Source: Ekhidna sp. (GTDB lineage: Bacteria > Bacteroidota > Bacteroidia > Cytophagales > Cyclobacteriaceae). From it: a stretch of DNA of 6,956 bases. The DNA lies in contig JAPPDO010000090.1 in NCBI GenBank assembly GCA_028821635.1, positions 1-6,956 of the forward strand, written 5' to 3'. The position numbers and the translations under genes are program-made. This document shows positions 1-5,613 of this stretch, one piece after another (position 1 is the stretch's first letter; each line of letters starts with the position of its first letter). The notes under the pieces were generated by a model. It was not told the DNA's origin. It ran no database searches and worked only from the letters and a program-made list of their open reading frames with translations.

Positions 1-1
1 C

Positions 2-814
2 ATAAACATTGTATCAATATACTTAGCCAAAGCGGCTCGAAAAACAGACAGCAGCCTTGACGATCAACTTGTTCCGCTTTTAAGAAAGACCCTTAAAGCC
101 TTTGTCATCACCATAGGTACGCTTTTTGTTCTTGACAACTTAAATATTCCTATACTACCCTTACTGACAGGTCTTTCTATCGGAGGCCTGGCTTTTGCTT
201 TAGCCGCTCAGGATACCCTAAAAAACTTCTTTGGTTCTATTATGATCTTCATTGATAAACCTTTTCAGGTTGGTGACTGGATTACTTCAGGTGACGTGGA
301 CGGGACGGTTGAGGAGGTAGGTTTTCGTTCATCAAGAATCCGAACATTTCGAAATTCCATCATTTATGTGCCAAACAGTAAGCTTGCTGACAATGTGATT
401 GACAATCATGGATTAAGAAGCTATCGGCGATTTTACACTCAGCTTACAATCACTTATGATACGCCGCCCGAACTGATTGAGATTTTTGTGAAAGGGCTTA
501 GAAAAATAGTGGATGAACATCCGGTCACATGGAAAGAGAACTATCATATCTATTTCAACGACATGGCTTCTTTTTCGCTAAATATCATGTTTTATATTTT
601 TTTCAGTGTTCCCACATGGGGGGAGGAATTACGGGCCAGACATGAAGTCCTGATGAGTATCGTAAAACTGGCCAAAGAATTAGGCGTAAACTTCGCCTTC
701 CCGACACAAACGCTTCATGTTGAGAACCTTCCCGGCCAACCGTCGCTTTCACCTTCTTACATGCAAGGTAATGAGGCGTATTCAAAACTTCGGTCATTTT
801 TGGGAAAAAATTAA
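2..814 (+). CDS. MscS-family mechanosensitive ion channel, 5'-truncated
   Basis: The frame is open from the window edge to a TAA stop and encodes the last 270 residues of a small-conductance mechanosensitive channel, an inner-membrane homo-oligomer that opens under membrane tension to release solutes during hypo-osmotic shock. Seen in the sequence: a hydrophobic helix at about residues 31-53, then the Gly/Ala-rich pore helix TM3 (LLTGLSIGGLAFALAAQDTL, from residue 54). Next comes the MscS beta-domain signature with DKPFQVGDWI (about residues 84-93), GTVEEVGFRSSRIRT and IYVPNSKLADNVIDN. A C-terminal alpha/beta domain ends in FPTQTLHVE and a short polar tail. The ATG at 242 lies inside the pore-helix region and is not the real start; the true start is upstream of the window. 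The missing N-terminus (TM1-TM2 and any extra helices) decides whether this is a minimal MscS or a longer YnaI/YbdG-like form. The family call is secure; the subfamily is not. Confidence 0.94.
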   Translation: MNIVSIYLAKAARKTDSSLDDQLVPLLRKTLKAFVITIGTLFVLDNLNIPILPLLTGLSIGGLAFALAAQDTLKNFFGSIMIFIDKPFQVGDWITSGDVDGTVEEVGFRSSRIRTFRNSIIYVPNSKLADNVIDNHGLRSYRRFYTQLTITYDTPPELIEIFVKGLRKIVDEHPVTWKENYHIYFNDMASFSLNIMFYIFFSVPTWGEELRARHEVLMSIVKLAKELGVNFAFPTQTLHVENLPGQPSLSPSYMQGNEAYSKLRSFLGKN

Positions 815-876
815 CGAATTTTGTATTCTTTCCTTTTACCTTTTTTATTTGATTGACCTCACGGAGGGATACATGA

Positions 877-1710
877 TTAAAATTTAAGTACCATGTCAAT
901 AGCCGGAATACCCTCTTCAAAAATCACCAAGTCTACTGTTACTTTCTTAGCGATGTACCTCAGTCCAGCGGAGCGAACTGCTATATCATCTTCCGGTAGC
1001 AGGTAGTTCTCTGTAATGAAAGCCAATCGACGGGTCAGTCGTGTCATTCCGCTAATGATCAGCAACTCTGTATTGTCAATTTCCCCACCAATTGCATAAT
1101 AACCTGTTCCAAACGTTATATTATGTTCCACGTTACCGTAAGTAAGCAATGCATTCAGAGAAGCAAATTCCAATTCATCATCTAGCGATCCGGTATCGTT
1201 AAGGTAGGAAAAAGAGGCAGCGCCCCGCAGATTTTTGGCAATTGGAACGCCATATTTCAAGTTAGTGAAAAATATAGGTGCGAAAACATAGAGAAGTGTG
1301 AGGATCTCAGTTCCCGCAATGGCACTGAATCGATCGGTAATACCATACTCTACTATGTTGATGAAACCATAAATATTCTGGTAGTAACCCTCTCCTTTGC
1401 TCAGGTTAAAAGCCGATTGCCCTATGAAATATTTTGTGGGGTTTGGATTAGGTAGTCGGTCTTTGCTCTCAAGGTAAATTATTTGCTTCACCTCTGTTTT
1501 TTGTAAGGTAAGCATACTCAGGGTCTCACTTTTGACCACGATCTCCTCCTCACCGTCACTGACCAACTCCCCTTTGATCTCGGATTTGTCATGCAGAATG
1601 ATAATCACATTGTTACCAACGTTACCCGATGTGCCTGTTTTGATTTGAGCATTGCCTAGTGAAACAAGCAGAAATAATGAGCTTAGTGTTAAAAAAGATT
1701 TTGACTTCAT
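877..1710 (-). CDS. Secreted protein of unknown function, probable outer-membrane beta-barrel
   Basis: This encodes 277 residues with a clear Sec signal peptide: MKSK, a hydrophobic stretch at residues 6-18, then GNA-Q, so signal peptidase I should cut after A21. Residues about 34-80 form a small beta-rich segment (IIILHDKSEIKGELV, then EIVVKSE and LQKTEVKQIIYL). It resembles the Lsm/SH3-like 'dG..ikG.l' segments found at the start of many Bacteroidetes envelope proteins. From about residue 90 (NPNPTKYFIGQSAFNLSKG) the chain alternates hydrophobic and polar residues, with glycines and aromatics typical of transmembrane beta-strands, and the last residue is Phe, as in many outer-membrane proteins. 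No enzymatic motif is visible. I infer outer-membrane localisation; the function is unknown. The gene converges on the MscS gene (62 nt apart) and diverges from the PLP-enzyme gene. I found no good Bacteroidetes promoter match upstream of it. Confidence 0.85.
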   Translation of the reverse strand: MKSKSFLTLSSLFLLVSLGNAQIKTGTSGNVGNNVIIILHDKSEIKGELVSDGEEEIVVKSETLSMLTLQKTEVKQIIYLESKDRLPNPNPTKYFIGQSAFNLSKGEGYYQNIYGFINIVEYGITDRFSAIAGTEILTLLYVFAPIFFTNLKYGVPIAKNLRGAASFSYLNDTGSLDDELEFASLNALLTYGNVEHNITFGTGYYAIGGEIDNTELLIISGMTRLTRRLAFITENYLLPEDDIAVRSAGLRYIAKKVTVDLVIFEEGIPAIDMVLKF

Positions 1711-1874
1711 TTTCCTAATATTTCGTGAATCTGTTGAAGTTTATGTTTTTGTAACCGGAACCGTCCTAAAATGTTAAAAATGCGCATAAAATCCTTTGCC
1801 TATTGTGAGTATTATCGCTGACATCCACCCATCTCCGCCTCATCAATGAGTTTAAGGCATAAGATTATCAACCC

Positions 1875-1907
1875 TTTTACCAAGAGAGAATTTAATCAAT
1901 AACTTTG
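1875..1907 (+). promoter_or_regulatory. Putative Bacteroidetes-type promoter for the PLP-enzyme gene
   Basis: TAACTTTG at 1900-1907 matches the Bacteroidetes -7 consensus TAnnTTTG exactly. The expected -33 TTTG is represented only by a weak TTTT (1875-1878), 21 nt upstream. Transcription would start near 1913, giving a leader of about 30 nt before the ATG at 1943. That leaves no room for a riboswitch. No Shine-Dalgarno sequence precedes the ATG, as is usual in this phylum. A short inverted repeat, CTCATCAATGAG (1839-1850), lies just upstream and could be an operator, but nothing else supports that. Confidence 0.45.
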
Positions 1908-1942
1908 CTTTCTCGTTTTATTTAAAACCAAATACTGACGAT

Positions 1943-3082
1943 ATGAAATTCGGAACAAAAGCACTACATGCAGGCATTGAACCCGATCCTGCCACCGGTG
2001 CCATCATGACCCCTGTTTATCAGACCTCAACCTATGTTCAGGAGGAGTCCGGAGTTCATAAGGGGTACGAATACGCAAGGACGCAAAATCCTACCAGAAG
2101 TGTACTGGAGAAAAATCTGTCAGCACTGGAAAATGCCCGGTTCGGAAGATGTTTTGCCTCCGGAATGAGTGCCATCGAGACAGTGATAAAGATGTTGAAT
2201 ACGGGAGACGAGGTGGTAAGCACCGCAGACCTTTACGGAGGTAGCTATCGACTATTCACACAGGTTTTCGAGAAGTATGGTATTAAGTTCTCGTTCGTAG
2301 ACATGCAGGATGCTTCCAATGTGGCATCTGCGATGAGTGATAAAACAAAATTGGTATGGATAGAAACACCTACTAACCCTATGCTAAATATTGTGGATAT
2401 TGAGTCAGTTGCAGAAATAGCACACAGGTATGGGGCTAAAGTGGTCGTAGACAACACATTCTCCTCTCCTTATCTACAAAACCCGCTGGACATAGGGGCA
2501 GATATTGTCATGCACTCCGTCACAAAATATATTGCCGGTCATTCTGATGTCATTATGGGCTTTTTAGCCACCAATGACGAAGCACTAGATCATCAGTTTG
2601 GATTCATTCAAAACTCAAGTGGAGCAGTTCCGGGACCTCAGGATTGCTTCCTCGCACTTAGAGGTATTAAAACGCTTCATTTAAGAATGCAAAGGCATTG
2701 TGAGAATGGCGAACAGATTGCTCATTATCTGAAAAATCATCCCAACGTATCCAAAGTCTACTGGCCGGGATTTGAAGATCATCCAAACCATGAAATCGCT
2801 AAAAAGCAAATGCGTGCTTTTGGCGGAATGCTCTCTTTTATTCAAAGTGAAGACACCTTAAAAAAAGCAGAGAAGACACTACGCAGCTTTAAGCTGTTCA
2901 GTTTAGCGGAGTCATTGGGAGCCGTAGAATCACTCGTGGGGCATCCTGCCGGAATGACGCACGCCAGTATTCCGAAGGTAAAAAGAATTGCCGGCGGCTT
3001 AACTGACTCTCTTATCAGACTAAGCGTTGGAATCGAAGATGTCGAGGATTTGATTGCAGACCTGGAGCAGGCAATAGCATAA
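1943..3082 (+). CDS. Cystathionine gamma-synthase / gamma-lyase family PLP enzyme
   Basis: A complete 379-residue member of the Cys/Met-metabolism PLP-dependent enzymes (fold type I, cytosolic tetramers). Members either make cystathionine from an activated homoserine ester and cysteine (MetB-like) or cleave cystathionine to cysteine (gamma-lyase). Family landmarks are all present. YARTQNPTR (Y44, R46) binds the cofactor phosphate from the neighbouring subunit. Y98 in DLYGG stacks on PLP. D170 in VVVDNTFSSPYL contacts the pyridine nitrogen. K195 in HSVTKYIAGHSD is the Schiff-base lysine. R359 in LIRLSVGIED binds the substrate carboxylate. E323-S324 (LAESLG) aligns with E325-S326 of E. coli MetB. 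Cystathionine beta-lyases carry Tyr at the Glu position, so a beta-lyase is unlikely. Synthase and gamma-lyase cannot be separated with confidence from sequence alone, so I give no symbol; metB is the nearest guess. The length is normal and no defects are seen. It stands alone, with no methionine-pathway neighbour in the window. Confidence 0.95.
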   Translation: MKFGTKALHAGIEPDPATGAIMTPVYQTSTYVQEESGVHKGYEYARTQNPTRSVLEKNLSALENARFGRCFASGMSAIETVIKMLNTGDEVVSTADLYGGSYRLFTQVFEKYGIKFSFVDMQDASNVASAMSDKTKLVWIETPTNPMLNIVDIESVAEIAHRYGAKVVVDNTFSSPYLQNPLDIGADIVMHSVTKYIAGHSDVIMGFLATNDEALDHQFGFIQNSSGAVPGPQDCFLALRGIKTLHLRMQRHCENGEQIAHYLKNHPNVSKVYWPGFEDHPNHEIAKKQMRAFGGMLSFIQSEDTLKKAEKTLRSFKLFSLAESLGAVESLVGHPAGMTHASIPKVKRIAGGLTDSLIRLSVGIEDVEDLIADLEQAIA

Positions 3083-3291
3083 AAAAGAACAATACTAATT
3101 TCTAGGGCGCAATCAGTATTGAAGCGATGGACTGTGACCAGATCAAAGTCAGGTTTAGGATTTGATTTGTGATGAGGTGAACAAAAGGATATGTAAGGTG
3201 TAGCCATCCCGACCGGACGTTCCACGCCGAATTACATACTACGTCTAGAGAGGGTTAAAGAAAAAAACCCAAAATTTTTTTGTTTCTTTAA
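3083..3291. other. Gene-free stretch after the PLP-enzyme gene
   Basis: No reading frame here resembles a protein I recognise. On the plus strand all three frames are interrupted by stops. The minus-strand open frame that overlaps it extends antisense into the PLP-enzyme gene and looks like a shadow. The stretch contains two inverted repeats (3091-3120 and 3254-3292, listed separately). It also has a comparatively GC-rich patch around 3200-3245 that contrasts with the flanking A/T tracts. It leads into the broken sorting-domain remnant and may be decayed sequence of the same origin, which is inference. Confidence 0.5.
3091..3120 (+). terminator. Weak hairpin just after the PLP-enzyme stop
   Basis: AATACT-A-ATT (3091-3100) pairs with AAT-C-AGTATT (3111-3120), with one A-C mismatch and a 10-nt loop. 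It starts 8 nt after the stop codon, where a terminator would be expected. The stem is AT-rich and no T-run follows, so it is at best a weak intrinsic terminator or an RNA 3'-end stabilising hairpin. Confidence 0.3.
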
Positions 3292-3292
3292 C
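3254..3292. terminator. Near-perfect AT-rich inverted repeat (hairpin, possible terminator)
   Basis: GTTAAAGAAA (3254-3263) is exactly complementary to TTTCTTTAAC (3283-3292). Inside these arms AAAA (3264-3267) pairs with TTTT (3278-3281) across a single bulged G (3282). That gives about 14 base pairs around a 10-nt loop that includes CCC. It is the strongest secondary structure I see in the window. It lacks a GC-rich base and a separate U-tract outside the stem, so it could be a bidirectional terminator or simply a palindromic relic. It directly abuts the sorting-domain remnant. Confidence 0.4.
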
Positions 3293-3589
3293 TAATTGCT
3301 TATGCTTGTAATTTAAATGACCATGATGAAGACGATGGTGGGGATGCACTACTGGCGACGGTGCAGAAAGCAGTCATCTTCCCCAACCCTTCAGGCCGCT
3401 ATCTGGGAAGTGCGGTCTCCTGTTGTGGGCACATTCCAACTACTGAGTTTAAGCGGTAAGCCGCTTTTAGAAGGCACTATCAACACAAGGTTAGACATCA
3501 CCTCCCTGCGAAGCGGCTTGTATCTAGTAGCAACTATCGGACGGGCATTTGTTGAAGTTTGTGAGGGAGTAGTAGAGAGGGAAGTTTAA
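3292..3589 (+). pseudogene. Frameshifted remnant of a type IX secretion C-terminal sorting domain
   Basis: Two overlapping frames together spell a recognisable T9SS type A sorting domain, the roughly 70-80-residue tail that sends Bacteroidetes proteins through the T9SS and onto the cell surface. The first frame, open from 3292 but without an ATG, reads an acidic linker (NDHDEDDGGDALLATVQ) and then AVIFPNPSGRYL, the hallmark 'PNP' strand, before running to a stop at about 3460. The second frame continues from about 3408 with EVRSPVVGTFQLLSLSGKPL and then LDITSLRSGLYLVAT, the conserved 'sLsGk' and 'iDis.L.sGlYlv' strands, to the TAA at 3587-3589. Removing one G from the GGG at 3405-3407 joins them as ...RYL-EVRSP.... 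The 90-codon frame from the ATG at 3317 is therefore open but its first 30 or so residues are out-of-phase junk. No passenger domain or signal peptide exists upstream, so this is a detached, dead gene end, unless the sequence carries errors. Confidence 0.72.
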
Positions 3590-3646
3590 GCGTTTTTTGT
3601 GTGCATTGTTTTTACTTTAAATCTACTGCATTTTAGTAACGCCGAG

Positions 3647-3676
3647 TTTGAGATTGTCCGTAAGTTCCTACTTTTG
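3647..3676 (+). promoter_or_regulatory. Bacteroidetes-type promoter for the isomerase-RmlD operon
   Basis: TTTG (3647-3650), 18 nt, TACTTTTG (3669-3676) fits the phylum's sigma-factor consensus (-33 TTTG/TTG and -7 TAnnTTTG) in both elements and in spacing. A start near 3682 gives a leader of about 25 nt before the ATG at 3707. This supports 3707, not the in-frame GTG at 3599, as the translation start, because 3599 lies upstream of the promoter. Confidence 0.65.
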
Positions 3677-3706
3677 TATGGTAATTTAAAGACTAAGAAT
3701 ACAATC

Positions 3707-4552
3707 ATGAAAAAATTACTGTTAACATTCATTTTTATGCCTTTTTTATTCTCCTGTGGAGACAAAAATAAAGACTATTTGGTCAAAATCAAAACTAAAT
3801 ATGGAGACATGACGGTTTTATTGTATGACGAAACACCTCTCCACAAGAAGAATTTTCTCAAGCTCGCTCGCTCCGGAAAATACGATAGTACCATTTTTCA
3901 CCGGATAATAAAAAACTTCATGATTCAGGGCGGCAACGTAGCTGAAAAAGAGGGAGTACAGGAAAACCCGAAAGACCGGATTCCGGCTGAAATTATAGAG
4001 GGCTTTTATCACACAAAAGGAAGCCTGGCCGCAGCAAGACAAGGAGACCAGATAAATCCTGAAAAGATGTCATCATCTACTCAATTTTACATCGTTGATG
4101 GACAATCGTGGGAAAGCATGGCGGTTGACATTAACCAGCTTTATGAAAAGATGACAGCATTGCTACAGGATAGTACGAATAGGGAACTAATTGAGGAGTA
4201 TGAACCGATATATGCTACAAGTGATCAAAATAAGATCATGGATTTTCTTTTATCAAAAAAAGAAATGGTTGAGCAGAAATTCGGAATTAGTCTGGATAAA
4301 ATAGGAATAACTAAAAATGATGAGGCTTATAAGACTGCCGGAGGAGGGTCTCCTCACCTCGATGGTGAATACACCATTTTCGGGAGAGTGGTGCAAGGGT
4401 TAGCAGTAATTGATCAGATTGCTTCCGTAGAGACTACATTCAATGTCCAAGGACAAAAAACGCTGCCCGCAGACCCCATCTCAATAACGATGGAAGTGAT
4501 TGAAATGAAGAAGAAGGAGATTACTAAGAAGTATGGATACAGCTACGAATGA
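3707..4552 (+). CDS. Cyclophilin-type peptidyl-prolyl cis-trans isomerase, lipoprotein
   Basis: A 281-residue envelope isomerase that should speed proline cis-trans isomerisation in exported proteins. MKKLLLTFIFMPFLFSC is a lipoprotein signal peptide with lipobox LFSC, so C17 is the predicted lipidated residue. The cyclophilin fold is split. Residues 24-131 hold FHRIIKNFMIQGG (R66, F71 and Q74 align with human CypA R55, F60 and Q63) and SSTQFYIVDG (Q126 and F128 align with Q111 and F113). Residues about 212-268 hold the closing half, HLDGEYTIFGRVVQG. Between them lies an insert of about 75 residues, mostly helical in appearance and charged, which is absent from minimal cyclophilins. CypA W121 is replaced by H217 and H126 by Y222; the catalytic arginine is kept. 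The start is set by the signal peptide and by the promoter at 3647-3676; an in-frame GTG extension to 3599 would bury the signal peptide. Its stop overlaps the next start (ATGA), suggesting coupled translation. Confidence 0.93.
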   Translation: MKKLLLTFIFMPFLFSCGDKNKDYLVKIKTKYGDMTVLLYDETPLHKKNFLKLARSGKYDSTIFHRIIKNFMIQGGNVAEKEGVQENPKDRIPAEIIEGFYHTKGSLAAARQGDQINPEKMSSSTQFYIVDGQSWESMAVDINQLYEKMTALLQDSTNRELIEEYEPIYATSDQNKIMDFLLSKKEMVEQKFGISLDKIGITKNDEAYKTAGGGSPHLDGEYTIFGRVVQGLAVIDQIASVETTFNVQGQKTLPADPISITMEVIEMKKKEITKKYGYSYE

Positions 4553-5457
4553 GAATAAAGAAAATTCTCATTACGGGAGCGAATGGTCTGTTAGGCCAAA
4601 AATTGATTAAGCACTATCACCACAACACCGATGTTCAAATTATTGCCACAGGGATAAAAGAGAGCAGATTAGGGGAGGGCAACTACACCTATTGTACGAT
4701 GGACGTGACCTCTAAAAAAGACATTGAAAGAGTAGTTTCAGAAACAGCCCCCAATGTAATTATTCATACCGCAGCAATGACTCGGGTAGATCAGTGTGAG
4801 ACAGCACCTGAGACGTGCTGGAACTTAAACGTCACGGCTGTTGACCACCTGGTCAAGGCTTCTAAAAAGAATAATTCCTTCATCATCCATCTTTCAACAG
4901 ACTTCATATTTGATGGAAAAGCAGGTCCTTACAAAGAAGATGATACACCCGCCCCCATCAACCACTACGGAGAAAGTAAGCTGGCATCTGAGGAGTTATT
5001 ACAAAAAAGTACAATCAGATATGCCATTGTAAGAACCCAGTTAGTATATGGTATTACTTCTAATCCGGGCAGGCTGAACATCGTCTTATGGGTAAAAAAG
5101 AACCTGGAAGAAAGAAAGACAATTAAGGTAGTTAATGATCAATGGCGCACTCCAACGCTGGCTGAAGATCTGGCAAAAGGCTGTGCCTTATTAGCGGAGA
5201 GGGAAGCTGAAGGCATTTTCAATATCTCGGGGAAGGACATGTTATCACCTTATGATATGGCCGTTGCCACTGCTGACTTTTTCAACCTGGACAAGTCCTT
5301 AATAGAGGAGGTAGACGGGAGCATTTTTACGCAGCCCGCAAAGCGACCTCCCAAAACCGGATTTATTCTTGATAAGGCAAGGGAAACATTAGGATATGAA
5401 CCGGTTAGCTTCCGGGAAAGCCTGGCAATATTGAAATCCCAACTGACATGCGTATGA
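4549..5457 (+). CDS. RmlD-like NAD(P)-dependent sugar-nucleotide reductase (extended SDR)
   Basis: A complete 302-residue protein of the RmlD-type short-chain dehydrogenase family, whose best-known member reduces dTDP-4-dehydrorhamnose to dTDP-rhamnose in the cytosol. Motifs in order: a Rossmann dinucleotide loop TGANGLLGQ (residues 9-17); MDVTSKKDIE near residue 51, where RmlD has its 'D(v/i)td' turn; HTAAMTRVDQCE (residues 73-84); the active-site strand LSTDFIFDG (115-123); the catalytic Y140-x3-K144 (YGESK); WRTPTLAEDLA (199-209); and the C-terminal RPPKTGFILD. All catalytic residues are in place and the length is normal for RmlD. No rmlA, rmlB or rmlC neighbours are present, so the substrate is uncertain. 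The protein could equally be a general NAD-dependent epimerase/reductase or resemble the MAT2B-like relatives of RmlD. It is translationally coupled to the isomerase gene through a 4-nt ATGA overlap and probably shares its promoter. The call is secure at family level only. Confidence 0.9.
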   Translation: MRIKKILITGANGLLGQKLIKHYHHNTDVQIIATGIKESRLGEGNYTYCTMDVTSKKDIERVVSETAPNVIIHTAAMTRVDQCETAPETCWNLNVTAVDHLVKASKKNNSFIIHLSTDFIFDGKAGPYKEDDTPAPINHYGESKLASEELLQKSTIRYAIVRTQLVYGITSNPGRLNIVLWVKKNLEERKTIKVVNDQWRTPTLAEDLAKGCALLAEREAEGIFNISGKDMLSPYDMAVATADFFNLDKSLIEEVDGSIFTQPAKRPPKTGFILDKARETLGYEPVSFRESLAILKSQLTCV

Positions 5458-5613
5458 TCCTGTCTTTGAGATTCTGTGGACGGGGAAGCAGTCGGGCAGT
5501 GGAGGCAGGTGAGTTACATGGCTACATTGGTTCGTAAAAAATGAAGTTAGCGACTTATATCGCCAAGAAGGCAAAACCCGAATCCGTTATTTTTGGTGCC
5601 TACATTGGGTTGA
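5458..5613. other. Junction between the RmlD-like gene and the restriction-modification gene
   Basis: This gap is unusually G-rich around 5475-5515 compared with its flanks. No tRNA, repeat or convincing terminator is seen. A 37-codon frame (5541-5654, MKLATYIAKKAKPE... ending RRGAKE) runs out of phase into the first 41 nt of the next gene. It resembles nothing I know, so I do not call it a gene. The composition change fits an insertion boundary for the defence gene, but no flanking repeat is visible. Confidence 0.4.
5588..5595 (+). promoter_or_regulatory. Possible -7 element for the restriction-modification gene
   Basis: TATTTTTG matches the Bacteroidetes TAnnTTTG consensus and lies 18 nt before the ATG at 5614. 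No TTG/TTTG is found at the proper distance upstream, and the implied leader would be only about 12 nt, so the assignment is tentative. Confidence 0.28.

Noticed and set aside
857..867. Terminator hairpin CCTC-ACG-GAGG between the convergent genes
   Set aside because: The stem is only 4 bp, and no T-run follows on either strand in the correct orientation.
603..920. Minus-strand 105-codon frame
   Set aside because: It is antisense to the conserved end of the MscS gene and overlaps the end of the outer-membrane protein gene; the sequence is compositionally random.
1711..1942. SAM-type riboswitch in front of the sulfur-metabolism gene
   Set aside because: The likely promoter leaves a leader of only about 30 nt, and I see no SAM-riboswitch core sequence in the region.
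2842..3225. Minus-strand 127-codon frame
   Set aside because: Most of it is antisense to the conserved C-terminal part of the PLP enzyme and it shows no domain or signal.
3317..3589. Intact 90-residue hypothetical protein starting at ATG 3317
   Set aside because: Only the C-terminal part has sorting-domain character. The N-terminal part is the out-of-phase reading of the linker and PNP strand, so the open frame is a by-product of the frameshift.
3599..3706. GTG start extending the isomerase by 36 residues
   Set aside because: It would begin upstream of the promoter at 3647-3676 and place 36 residues ahead of a classic lipoprotein signal peptide that begins at 3707.
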